From Megachile rotundata (taxonomy: Eukaryota > Arthropoda > Insecta > Hymenoptera > Megachilidae), in NCBI RefSeq assembly GCF_050947335.1, contig NC_134985.1, positions 22,931,190 to 22,995,189 on the forward strand: a stretch of DNA of 64,000 nucleotides, given 5' to 3'. The notes beneath the pieces were generated by a model. The model saw only the letters and a program-made list of their open reading frames with translations. It was not told where the DNA came from and made no database searches. The position numbers and the translations under genes are program-made. Positions 39,172-50,218 of this stretch are shown here, one piece after another. How positions within the stretch are numbered: position 1 is the stretch's first letter; each line of letters opens with the position of its first letter.

Positions 39172-39991
39172 CTTGCGAATAATATACGAAATATGCACAA
39201 ATTAATTGAACATTGTCAAAAAGAAAATAAAACATGAAATAACGTGGATGAAACTTGAAGTGAGCTGATGGCGCACCAATTTTTTCATTCTTTTTTTTTC
39301 TTAATTTTTTTTTTTTTTTTTTTTATTATTAAATTACGTATACAATTTAAATAAATACAAACTGATGATCGTTAAACATCACAGGACTTATACCGATACG
39401 CACAACGTGCACGACACGTTCAATTTCACGGATTCAAGTAACATTATATGTCGCGTTTTATAAATTAACACTCTGACTAACTTAGGTCGATCAAATCATG
39501 AAACTTCTGACTCTCGCAATTTTGCGTTTCGCTTTATAAATACTTAAATTAGCTGAATTATGTTCTAAAGTTCAACTTACAGTACGCTGATACCCGATAC
39601 GGCCGATAAAAGTAATGTACATTGTATAAAACCATGAATAGCGACATCGGCCCTCAAAGTATTAAAAAACACAAAGCAATAACCGCATCGCATGGACGCT
39701 GCGGCCAAAAAATCTCAATATTTCTATTACCATTCGAATAGAAAATTGTAAGATCGGTTGCCACGCGAATTATAAGTGAAATTTCTGTAAATAAAGGCAA
39801 TACTATTTGAAATTTGGGGAAGTCTGTATTTGATCGATCCATTCCTTTTAAACTCGACTGTAGAAATTTCGCTCGAAACATTACGAACGAGGGCCAAACA
39901 GTGATTTTCTCCAGTATCATATTTACTGTGAAACTGGCATTGTCGATAATGAATGTATAGATACGTAATTCGTATTTAGTACTTTTGTTTG
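39172..39991. other. Intergenic, poly-T tract; no gene
   Basis: It contains a long T-rich run (about 39291-39325) and otherwise AT-rich sequence. The minus-strand frame at 39654-39920 has no recognisable product or splice partners and is left out. Confidence 0.55.
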
Positions 39992-40656
39992 TTACTTGGT
40001 CATAGGACAGGGCTCGGAGGCATATTTCTTGAAACCTTCGTGAGCGCGTCTCAAATGATTCCGAGAACGATCCCTGGTATCCACCAAAACGCCAAGTAAA
40101 TCCGTTCTCGAGTCACTATTTAAAGCCTTGTTAAAACATTCCAGAAGTGCCATATCTATCTGGGGCACCCCATCCAAATCTTCTGCCATTTCTTTCACCC
40201 TCGTGACATTATCGATTAATGGTCCCAGGGATGATTCCTTTTTCGACTGTCTGTAATATTTAATTTATCGACTGTCTGTAATATTAAATCTGCATTTAAA
40301 TGTCTCTCGTACACAAATGTTTTACCAAATGATTTACCATTGGATTTGAAAAAGAACAGAGAAATGTTACTCGGTGGATATGTTGGGCATTGCCATTTTT
40401 AGATATCTATAGAGGGTACTTACGAACAGTTTTTTTCTTGGTCGATAAAATCGCAACAAGTTTCGTATAGTTCCAAACACTCGAGATTATCCCTGAGGTC
40501 TCGTTGCACCAAATACTTTTTAAAAATTTCTCTCCCTCTTGGATGTGCCAAAGTTTTATTTATATTATCCGTAATCTGATCTAATTCTTCAGGATTCAGA
40601 CCGGAGGTGCACTTTCCGATACAACCGATTACTTGTTTCGATAAAGAGGTCTGCAT
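39992..40656 (-). CDS. Small RGS-like protein
   Basis: Two minus-strand exons, 40656-40424 and 40250-39992, join in phase to 163 residues starting MQTSLSKQ and ending PMTK. Residues about 35-72 (LAHPRGREIFKKYLVQRD, then LECLELYETCCDFI) have the spacing and hydrophobic pattern of the first helices of an RGS domain, which accelerates GTP hydrolysis on G-alpha subunits. The second exon is weakly similar to anything I know, and the whole is close to the minimum length for a single RGS domain, so the call is tentative. It could instead be a diverged or catalytically inactive member. The 3' splice site of the intron is duplicated in tandem; only the proximal copy keeps the frame open. Confidence 0.55.
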
Positions 40657-42256
40657 AATTCATTCCGCCTACAAACAAAGGATGCACGTCTCGTGTCAAA
40701 AATTATTTGAAAATATTGCAAACTGAATTAAATTCTTATACTTCGGCTGTTGTTATCGCTACAAATGTTAATCTATGAAGTATTATCAGAGACTACAGAT
40801 ATCTGTAGACAATGGCCTTTTCTAACTTGACGTTAAACGCGGCTATCGTGGGTTAATAAAAAGTTCCCACAAATAAGAGCGGAAACGGCAAACAATAGAC
40901 GTTATTAGTCACTGTTTTTCGTACGAACAACTTTCTAAAAGGAAACAACTAAAAGGTAATTATTAAGATGTCTCTTTAATGAATAATCGATTCACATCAA
41001 TTTATTTATGGCTCAGTACGTAATTGCAGTTTATTTCGTCCGTCATCGTCATCGTTAATCGAAAATTGTTGAAATACGATTTGCTTCGAAATTAAAATTT
41101 TTTAAATCTCGTTTATTCAACTAACCGAATAATTTTTGTCCGATAGGTCCCCTCCCCTTCCAGATACTTCAATAAACCAACAACTCTAGTTTGAAATACG
41201 CCAATTATTAATATTTAGTCGTAGAGATAAAATAATGTAAATTTAATTATCGGTTGAACTGTCGCTTGTCAAAACACGTGATATTTGAACTACGTTCACA
41301 CGCTCGATCGAGACGTATCGTTCGGAAGACCGAAACTCGAAACAATGAGTTATTGATCGCAAGTTTTCCGAAACCAGATTTACAGTGAGTGACAACCATA
41401 GCGAGGGAAAATGATGTTTATCTCGAACGAACAAGCAACGTACATTTCCATGGAAGAATTAACCACTTGCACACTTTATAACCACAATGTTCAATTCTTT
41501 CTTATTTCGGCACTTATCACTTCTATATATTCGATATTGAAACTTAACCCCTGAAAATAACCAGAAGCAAAAATTCACGACGAAATAAGATCATTACGTA
41601 ATTTCATAAAATTCTCTCAATTTACTATTTCAGTTGCAATTACAGTAATACATACGAGCAAAGTTTATCATGTAGTACAAATATTATTTCTTTTAGAAAT
41701 AAGAAACCTACCGTTACAACCTTACTCGTGCAACGCAGTGCACAGACTGACGCGTTCTTTCGCGCGTCGAAAATATATTTAGCAAAGATGGATCGTTCTC
41801 TTACAGGCTTCTGATAAAAACATGGATACTTGATTGCCTAAAAATATGGTGAAAATAACAAACACATTTTTCCTTACGAACTTTAGTACTTCATCTAAAA
41901 TACTACTTTTGTTCATGTATAAAAGAATTATGTTAACATTACAATTTACGACAAATTCCAACATTGCGATTGTATTGTTGAATATCTAGCATTTCCACAC
42001 TGGTCTTTGTTATTCAGAACACCGTTTGTGAAACAACTACATGTTATTTCTAATGCGGAACGCATACTTGATAAGAAACACGCATATACCGGGTATCTGG
42101 AAAGGTTAAAACCAAACTTGTACTACGTATTGGCTCTAATATATGGTCAAATAGATGAAAAAGGTTCATATAAATTAAGCAGAAGATACAACATTCATAG
42201 ATTTACGATCCGTTTACAATTCGTTGTATAAAATTATACATATATTATATACATAC

Positions 42257-42281
42257 AGAGAGAGAGAGAGAGAGAGAGAGG
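42257..42281. repeat. (GA)n microsatellite
   Basis: About 12 GA units in the CTF18 upstream region. Confidence 0.88.
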
Positions 42282-42504
42282 GAATATGGATATAGGAATA
42301 CAACGATCTGTATTACTGGAATGAGAACTGTGTGTTCAAAAACCGAACTATTTTGTTAAAAACATATATATGTTGCATAGACTCTACTCGTACTACATTA
42401 CAACGCAATAGTACATTCAAGCTAGAGATTTATGAGTATAGGATTATAAACCATCCGTAACTTTGAAAAGCTAGAAGTGTAGGAATTTAGAAATTCAGAA
42501 ATTA

Positions 42505-42568
42505 GAAAAGCGGAATGTGAGTGTTTTATATTAAGATAACATATTAAAACACTCGCATTCCGTTTTTC
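42505..42568 (+). ncRNA. Perfect 24-bp hairpin, candidate microRNA precursor or MITE
   Basis: The arms 42505-42528 and 42545-42568 pair over all 24 positions (22 Watson-Crick and two G-U in the plus-strand RNA) around a 16-base loop. This is the size and shape of a short microRNA precursor, but the complete absence of bulges also fits a small inverted-repeat element. It ends 128 bases before the CTF18 start codon. I cannot match either arm to a known microRNA from memory. Strand is assigned only by the plus-strand transcription of CTF18. Confidence 0.35.
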
Positions 42569-42696
42569 AAAATAGGCGGGAAGATGTAACAGACATGATC
42601 TGAAAATTTAAACACAGAACACAAATTAAATACAAATTGTAGTAGGTGATTATTACAATATTTGCAATTGTAAAAATTTTAAAATAAATATCAAGT

Positions 42697-45600
42697 ATGG
42701 ATTCTGAATTTCCTGATCCAGATGAAGAATTTGATTTAATTCACGAGGATGAATATGAACTTTTAAGAGAAATTGAAGGTATTAGAAGCCTTAACCTTAA
42801 CATATAGCTACGTAATTTATTCCAATCAAACGTGTTTGAATATAGTTATAGTATAAAGTTATTATTTGAAAATAGTATGTAATTATAATTTGTGTTTCAG
42901 AAATTGAAAAAGAAAAAGTAGTAGAACTTGGAAAAACTGAAACTTTACAAAAGTCTGAAATTATACATAAAAATGCATCAAATACTACATCTAATGTGTA
43001 TAAAGAATTAAATAATCCAATACCTAATAATACGCATAATGATCTATGTATATCTACCACTGGTAGAAACATCGAATTCAGAGACACTCCTGAAATTGAT
43101 ATTACAAAAAAACGAGGCTATGATGAAATTTTTGGTGATATTTCAGATATATTAGAAATAAATGATTTTGGTATGTACTTTATAGATTGTAAATATTTTC
43201 AGTTTATAAATAATCTTGCTAATTATAATCTACAGAGAACAGCGAAAAACCAAAAGAAAAGAAACCACGATGGGATGAACCTCAGGATGTAATTAAAGCG
43301 GTATTAGATGCCAGAGAAAAATACCATGAGTTTAGTAGAGGAGTTTCTGTTAAAAGAAATCATATCAAAGAGTATGTTGATCAAAAATAAATTATATGTT
43401 TTATTTCAAATTTGTAATATTTATGTTTAATGGTCAATGATTTCATTTAGCACGAAGGAATCTATATCGTTGAGAGTTCCTCGATGGAATTTTGTAGCTG
43501 TAACCAGACCACATGATGCGCAACGTATATATGTTAGAATAAAAGACGATGAAAAGTATATGTTTAAAACAAATACAAATTTAATTTCTAATTTATTATC
43601 AGTACCATATAGTCAACTTAAAGCTGAAGCTGAAGAAATCGTAAGTAACTTGATTGCGCTCGTTGTGCCCTGTTTTAAGCAATTCCGATATATTAATGTT
43701 ATATTTTAGATAGCAGAAAATGTTAAACATGCTAGTTTTGAAACTTTTGAAAATCCTGTTGCCAAAGCCATTGAAAATGATGAGCTATGGGTTGATAAGT
43801 ACAAACCAAGAACATACATTGAATTGCTTTCGGATGAAAGTGTGAACAGAAATTTACTACATTGGATAAAATTGTGGGATAAAGTAGTTTTTAATCGAAA
43901 TTATGTTCAGAGTAGGAAGGGAAAGTTACAATCTATATTTAGAAATAAAAAATTTAAAAACGAAAATTCTGAAGAAGTAGATAATAAAGGTTTCCCAACA
44001 CAGAGAGTAGTACTGCTTAGTGGACCACCTGGATTAGGAAAAACTACGTTAGCTCACTTAGCAGCTAAACACGCTGGCTATAATGTCGTAGAGATTAATG
44101 CAAGCGATGAACGAAGTCCGGATGCTTTTCGGTAATAAAAATGAGCAGTAAAAATTTTAAATTGAAACGAATATACATCGTTAATTATAAATTATAAAAT
44201 TTAGACAAGTTCTTCTTGCATCGACACAAATGAAAGCTGTGATGGGTAGTGATCCTCGACCAAATTGCCTGATTTTAGATGAGATTGATGGAGCACCAGC
44301 TGCATCGATTGATCTTTTATTAAAGTTTGTACAAGGTAAACTAACTGTGAAAGGTAAAAAGGATAAAATGAAAACTGATAAACAGTCGAATGTTTGTCAT
44401 CGTCCTGTAATATGCATTTGCAACGAACCATATACACCTTCGTTAAGGTAAATTTCTTGTTAATTAAATACATGCAATTCTAGTTAAGTACAAGTTCATA
44501 AATCTTTATGAACAAACATTACACTTTTTTTATATCAATCACGTATTATAGAGCTCTTAGAGCTATTGCTCTTATTATACCTGTACCAGAGGTATCCCCT
44601 GCAAGGTTAGCAGAAAGGTTAATGGAAATATCACACAAAGAACATTTAAAAGTCAACCCTGATGCTCTTTTGAAGTTAGTTGAAATATCTGGATGTGACA
44701 TTAGATCATGTTTAGGAGCATTACAATATATGGGTGGTATTCGTTTTGGAGACAATTTATCTTTTGCACTGAAAGACAGTCGAAAAGGATTGTTTGACTC
44801 ATGGAAACAAATATTAACGATACCTGTGAACAGAGGTGGAATACTTCCCATTTCAGAAAGAGTTCGTATTGTTTTAAAGACTGTGCAAAGAGGTAATATT
44901 TTTTTTAAACGATTATAATTCATCTAAGAAAGATAAAATTTTGAGGTATATATATATATATATATTAATATAATCTTTTTCATTTCAGGAGAAACGGACA
45001 AACTAGCGCAGGGTATATTCCATAATTATCCAGAAATTTGTAGTGAAAAATTAGGTTATATAGCTATTTGTTTACAATGGTTTCAATTTTTTGATGAAAT
45101 TTGTTCGCTCGTCACACACTTTCAAACTTGGTCTGTTATGCCTTATACGAACTATGCATTCGTTACTTGGCATTTATATTTTGCTAAAGCGAGAAATGCC
45201 AGATTATCTTATCCTTCAATTTTTTATGAAGTAAGAACAAATTGAATCAAAATAAAAAACTAATAAATTTAAATTTAATAATAATAATATCTTTTGTAGG
45301 TAAAACAGAAAGAAGCGAAAAATATAGGTATTCTAACGAGTGTTCAACGAAGCAGTGGTCGCGACAATATCGTGTTATCAGTTGATATCATACCTTTTTT
45401 ACCCGAGTTATTGTCTCCGCGATTACGAACAATTTCTGGACATTTACATTCCAGTAAAGAAAGAGATGATATTGTTCGAATAGTAAATATTCTGATTGAA
45501 TTCGGGCTTACATACGCACAAGAAAGAAATCTTGATGGAACTTACGATTACAAACTAGATCCGTAAGTTACAAATACATTGCAAAATACCAAATAAATAG

Positions 45601-46177
45601 TTATATTTTAACTATATCATTTTTTAGCGATATCTTTGAAATTGGCATTTTCCCGGAATGCAAACACCGTCGTACACTTGCTTATGGAGTGAAACAAATA
45701 ATTGTTCAGGAACTAGAAGCTGAACGATTGCGACGAGCAGCAAATGTGATTAAAAATGTAACGAATTTAACTCAATATCAAGATAAAAATGGTTCAAAAC
45801 AGAATATTACTGAAAAGTCTGTTGAATCAAAAGTTGCCATAAAAGAACAAAACAATGCTTCTAGTCCATCTAATTGTACTGAACACGTGAACAAAATTGA
45901 ACCAAAAACAAAAGAAATTGTAAGTATAAAAGGATTATTAGCACTTTCGCATTTATATAACTACATTATGCTCATATTGTTTAACTTTTGCATGTTGTAG
46001 AAATATAAGGATTTCTTTGGAAGAATTATTACAGTGGATCAAAATAAACAAAAGAAGTCAGACAATGAATCCATTAATTCGCATAGTTTTTTAACAAAAC
46101 ACGGTGTATGGTACAAATATAAAGAAGGTTTCAGTAACGCTGTTCGCCGAACTATAAAAATGAAGGAACTTTTTTGA
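42697..46177 (+). CDS. Ctf18: Chromosome transmission fidelity protein 18 (alternative clamp loader)
   Basis: Large subunit of the CTF18-RFC clamp loader, which loads and unloads PCNA during replication and supports sister-chromatid cohesion. Eleven exons: 42697-42778, 42901-43170, 43236-43371, 43451-43640, 43710-44131, 44205-44447, 44552-44892, 44989-45230, 45300-45562, 45628-45919, 46001-46177, giving 885 residues. Seen: an acidic N-terminus, LWVDKYKPRTY (box II, from residue about 252), Walker A GPPGLGKT (331-338), VEINASDERS, Walker B LILDEIDGA (389-397), and sensor-region CICNEPYTPSLR. The C-terminal end KYKEGFSNAVRRTIKMKEL is the conserved tail that in other species binds Ctf8 and Dcc1. 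All phases agree. The start ATG at 42697 follows AAGT and precedes an acidic leader typical of the family. The length is normal for an insect orthologue. Confidence 0.97.
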
Positions 46178-46275
46178 ATTGTATGTATTTATGTAATGTA
46201 CACAGTATGATGCGATATTTATACATTTGATGCAATTAGTATATTCAATTTTGTATTTACTTTGTACGGTCTATA

Positions 46276-46281
46276 AATAAA
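46276..46281 (+). terminator. Poly(A) signal of CTF18
   Basis: AATAAA 99 bases after the CTF18 stop codon. Confidence 0.7.
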
Positions 46282-46289
46282 CAAGATTT

Positions 46290-47159
46290 TTATATAAAAA
46301 TGAAGACTAAAGAACTCAAGAAAAAGTGAAGGAAAAACAAGAATTTATAATTCATATTTCCTGCATACATATAACATGAGCTATACTGTCAGCTGGTTAT
46401 GTCGCTTTAAAACTATATACATATGCCACGATCGTTCAGTCCTATTAGAATTGACAGTGACTAAAATGTGTAACTGTAAAATTGGATCCAGCCTGAGAGA
46501 GAGGAAAGATATTAGGGAAATTTGTCTTGTTAGTCTTGCAACTATAAACATTAGATCTAGATCATGTGAGCTAAGTGCTTCTTGGAATTGGACTATAACA
46601 AGAGTTAGAAACAAAAAAGTCTCTGTCTGTTCATCAACTTATCTATTTCTAATTTCTCTGTAATATAGAAAAAAAGAGATTATTTACGTCGTATGTAAAG
46701 TCAAGAAGTAACTTTCTTAATATTTTCCATAATATTCAATTGTTTTCATACTTCTGTTGCTTTCCTTTCTTTTTAGAGTAGTACACACTTGAGTCAGTGT
46801 ATTTAAATACATATATTATATTATAAATAAATATATTTCATTGATATGTACTATAGTTACGACTGCGGGGTCACGTGTTACGCGGAGACTGTAGAGACAG
46901 TAGATTGAATCTTTGTAAACATAAAAACAAGTTGAATTCATTGAACAGTTTGATCGGATACAAACTTGAAGCAATTAATTAAACGTTACAATTTAGTAGA
47001 ACAGTATGTATGTGAAATCTAAAATTTAAATAATATATAAATCTATACAATTGCATGCATATTATTCCTATGATAAATATTGGTTAAGAATCTCACACGG
47101 CATTTGTAAATATGAGGTGAAACTAATTATTTCTGGGCATTATTCAGGTATTTTTGAAA
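46290..47159. other. Intergenic with probable THUMPD1 promoter
   Basis: AT-rich except for a short CpG-containing patch at about 46855-46915, which includes the palindromic E-box CACGTG at 46872-46877. That patch is the best promoter/TSS candidate for THUMPD1. The frames at 46376-46663 (+) and 46381-46614 (-) overlap each other antisense and have no recognisable product. Confidence 0.45.
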
Positions 47160-48393
47160 ATGGATGTTCAAAAACGGAAAAGGAATTATTACTATAATAA
47201 TAATAAAAAAAAACATAAGCAATTTAATTTGGAACCGGGTATGAGAGGTTTCTTATGTACATGCAATTATCGTGAGAAAGATTGTGTACGCGATGCGTAT
47301 AAATTACTGAATGAATTTGCCGATGAAATTTACGGATCAAATACTAAAAAGGTATAATGAAATCACAAAATCGATATGACTAAATTACAGTTCAAAAATA
47401 TGAGATGAAATTTCTTCTTAATTCAAGGATTTTAATGATGATAATACTGAACAATCTATGATAAAAAAACATGAAACAGATCAAAGTGACGAAGAAGATG
47501 ACATATCAACTGCTTTAAACAAAGAAATTAATGAATTGAAAACAGAATATGCTAAACCAGTGGATTCTAGAAGATTTCAGGTAAATTTTGAACAAAATTT
47601 AAATTATATTTTTACTTTCTTATCAATGCTTTTTAATATAATCTTTTTGCTAGGTAGTTGATACTGGTGTAAAAAATGTAATTTTTATAAGAAGCTCTAT
47701 AATTCATCCATTAGAATTAGTTACTAAAATTATTACGGAATTAGATAGAACAAAACAACAACGTACTAGATTTTTATTAAGATTGCTTCCAATTGAAGTT
47801 GTATGTAAAGCTTACATGAATGATATAAAGTTGAAAGCAGACACAATGCTTGAAAAATATTTTGCACAAGAACCAAAAACATTCAGTATTGTGTTTAAGT
47901 AAGTTTGTTATCATTTAAGCTACAATTTATAAATATCATTTACTTTCTATATACAGTATGTGTACAAAATATCATTTCAGTCGTCATAGTAACAATAATA
48001 TAAACAGAGATGAAGTTATCGAGGATTTAGCAGAAATAATAAGCAAAAAGAATCCTGGAAATAAAGCAGATTTAAAAGCTCCGGAACTTGCTGTAATTGT
48101 TGAAGTAATACGCGGTGTTTGTCTTATGTCTGTTGCTCCACATTATTATAAATTTAAAAAATACAATTTGTTAGAAATATGTAATATAAAAGAACCTGCA
48201 AATAGTACAAAGGTGATAACAGATGATATTTTATATTAATTAATTTATGTTTTAGTATAGTGTATAACATACAGATTTTTAGGACAATAATTCTGATGTT
48301 AACAAAGCATCAGAAACGGATGAAAAAAGAATAAAAGAAAATACCAACTCAATGCAAAGTACAATTGATAACAACAAAGAATCCAATGACTGA
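47160..48393 (+). CDS. THUMPD1: THUMP domain-containing protein 1 (Tan1-type tRNA acetylation adaptor)
   Basis: RNA-binding adaptor that, in yeast (Tan1) and human, helps NAT10 place N4-acetylcytidine in serine and leucine tRNAs. Five exons: 47160-47351, 47428-47580, 47654-47898, 47981-48212, 48283-48393; 310 residues. Seen: basic N-terminus (KRKRNYYY), then LEPGMRGFLCTCNYREKDCVRDAY, the conserved entry of the family. The THUMP domain spans roughly residues 115-240, with VKNVIFIRSS, RTRFLLRLLPIE and NINRDEVIEDLAEI. The tail is acidic and Asn-rich. An alternative in-frame acceptor at 47956 would add 8 residues to exon 4; I prefer 47981 because it restores the alignment expected of the family. 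The CACGTG upstream may belong to its promoter. The gene lies 345 bases before a tRNA gene on the same strand. Confidence 0.95.
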
Positions 48394-48595
48394 TGAAGAT
48401 CATTGTTATTGACTACTATAATTGTAGTAGTCAATTATGTATATATACATATATACATACATACATACACACACAACACATTTAATACTTCAAATTACAT
48501 GCAGCATCTACCTTTTTTATTATTTATATATTCTTCGTAAATTCGACAAACTGTATGTAATTACGAAACAAAGCATAAGGTGTATCTGCTGTACT

Positions 48596-48601
48596 AATAA
48601 A
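48596..48601 (+). terminator. Candidate poly(A) signal of THUMPD1
   Basis: AATAAA about 200 bases after the stop and about 140 bases before the tRNA gene. Confidence 0.5.
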
Positions 48602-48737
48602 TATTTTGAGTAGTTACCTTCGTCATTATTTACGATTACATTTAACTAGAGTTAAAAATTTTCAATATAATGTAAACGTAAAAGTTGTGTTATTCGTAAA
48701 ACTTCTTAAATACATAAAATAGAAACTATTTTAACAA

Positions 48738-48809
48738 GGTCCCATGGTGTAATGGTTAGCACTCTGGACTCTGAATCCAGCGATCCGAGTTCAAATCTCG
48801 GTGGGACCT
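48738..48809 (+). tRNA. tRNA-Gln (anticodon CTG)
   Basis: A 72-base tRNA without intron. The acceptor stem GGTCCCA pairs with TGGGACC, followed by discriminator T. The D arm contains the A-box TGGTGTAATGG. The anticodon stem CTGGA/TCCAG encloses loop CTCTGAA with anticodon CTG. The T arm carries GAGTTCAAATCTC (B-box). CCA is not encoded, as expected in a nuclear gene. A T-run terminator for RNA polymerase III follows at about 48815. The sequence is close to insect nuclear tRNA-Gln. Confidence 0.98.
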
Positions 48810-48813
48810 TCAC

Positions 48814-48822
48814 TTTTTTTTC
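48814..48822 (+). terminator. RNA polymerase III terminator of tRNA-Gln
   Basis: A run of eight T residues begins a few bases after the tRNA 3' end, the usual Pol III stop. Confidence 0.85.
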
Positions 48823-49407
48823 CTGTTTTAAAGTATTGATCAATTATTTGTTTACTTCTTAATGTATAGTTTTCGATATGTTATAAAATTTTATATAATT
48901 TCCACTGTTACAAATACCATATTATGACATTATTAACAAAATATATCGTTTTTACGTGTGCAAAGCAATTTTCTATTTTACTAACTCTGCTGCTCACTGC
49001 TAGATAGCACTAGTTGTACCGTTTATAGCACATTCTATTGACATTAATCTTTTCGATTTAAATACACAATAATATTTACAAAATCATCTCAAAAAGCTAT
49101 ATTATTGAGCTTTAAAATGTTTAGGAAGTGTTAACAAATCGGAAAAGTCAATAAATGCAAAAATGGTATTCGCAGTTTAGTTTCTTAACTGTATGTGTTT
49201 TTAAAATAAGTACTTACTGCAGACAAGAACAAAGAAAAATCTTAGAGGAGCAGTTTAAAATTTTACAATGAATCTGTTATAAAAAAATGTATGCTTACAG
49301 TGATAAAACAAAATAACAATAAGATTATATATAATTCTACGTAAGACAAATTTGATAGTTTTAACCTATCTGACTGAGGTAAACAAATTATAAAGTTTAC
49401 TTGCATA
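48823..49407. other. AT-rich intergenic space, tRNA to protein C10 gene
   Basis: About 585 bases with no coding frame or RNA gene recognised. It should contain the promoter of the protein C10 gene. Confidence 0.5.
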
Positions 49408-50026
49408 ATGACATCTTTACCGATTTTTACTCCAGAAATTGCAAAAGGTAATTGAAAGATTAGTGTTAATAATTATTCAGGAAGATTATACATGATACTT
49501 GGCAACAATATATTTTTCGATCCTTAATAAAATTGGATAAAACTGTTTTAACAATCAGTATTTATACTCAAAATTATTGGACAATGTTAAGCACAACTAA
49601 TACAAGTACTAAAAAATCTTGAAATTCTTGTAATAAAGATAATCATTTTTAGCTGTTTTAACCGATGTGTTAAGTGCACTAAATGCTGCAGAAAATATTC
49701 AAAAATTAGCAGAAGCTGAAGAAAAATCTGGAAATGGAATGCTGAACAGGATGCAGTTTGTATTTCCAGTTATTATACAAATTCAAATGGATGTGATTAA
49801 GAAGTACGGCTTTTCGGAAGGTAGAGAAGGTAAGGTAAAATTCAAGAAATTGCAATTTATATCATAGATAATTTATGATTTTTTTCTTACAGGTATAGTT
49901 CTGTTTACACAACAACTCAGGGCCTTTGAAAGAAAAGATCCTGAAATAGCACAATTACATAGCCAAGTTCGCTCGTATTTTCTACCTCCAGTTACTAGAA
50001 GTTCTTCGACCGAAGCATCCCTTTAA
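49408..50026 (+). CDS. Protein C10 homolog (C12orf57 family)
   Basis: Small conserved cytosolic protein; the human member C12orf57 is linked to brain and eye development, with an unclear molecular role. Three exons, 49408-49447, 49653-49829 and 49893-50026, join to 116 residues. The start MTSLPIFTPEIAKAV matches the family's N-terminal helix. NRMQFVFPVIIQIQMDVIKKYGF corresponds to the signature stretch of vertebrate C10, followed by GIVLFTQQLRAFERKDPEIAQL and FLPPVT. The length equals that of vertebrate orthologues within about ten residues. The stop TAA at 50024 is immediately followed by AATAAA, so either that hexamer is used with a very short 3' UTR or a later signal is used. Confidence 0.95.
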
Positions 50027-50164
50027 AATAAAATGATTTCCAGTTGGTATTATTTCATTTTATACCAATTTTTGTTATTTTCAATTATAATATATTAAAA
50101 AAATAATATACAAGGAAGTTTCAAATTAAATATTTAATCACAATTAAAAATTTTTACATTTATT

Positions 50165-50218
<54 letters not shown>

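Larger units (their letters stand above)
40657..42696. other. Intergenic between divergent genes; GA repeat and hairpin
   Basis: Space between the minus-strand RGS-like gene and plus-strand CTF18, so it should contain two promoters. A (GA)n run lies at 42257-42281 and a strong hairpin at 42505-42568. The frame at 42007-42231 is not supported by any product or splice partner. Confidence 0.55.

Noticed and set aside
39654..39920. 88-codon minus-strand frame between the coiled-coil and RGS-like genes
   Set aside because: No motif, no splice partner, and composition like the flanking intergenic DNA.
42007..42231. 74-codon frame upstream of CTF18
   Set aside because: It begins near a possible acceptor but has no partner exon or family signature.
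46376..46663. 95-codon plus-strand frame and its antisense partner
   Set aside because: No recognisable protein, no splice context, and frames are open on both strands. More likely chance.
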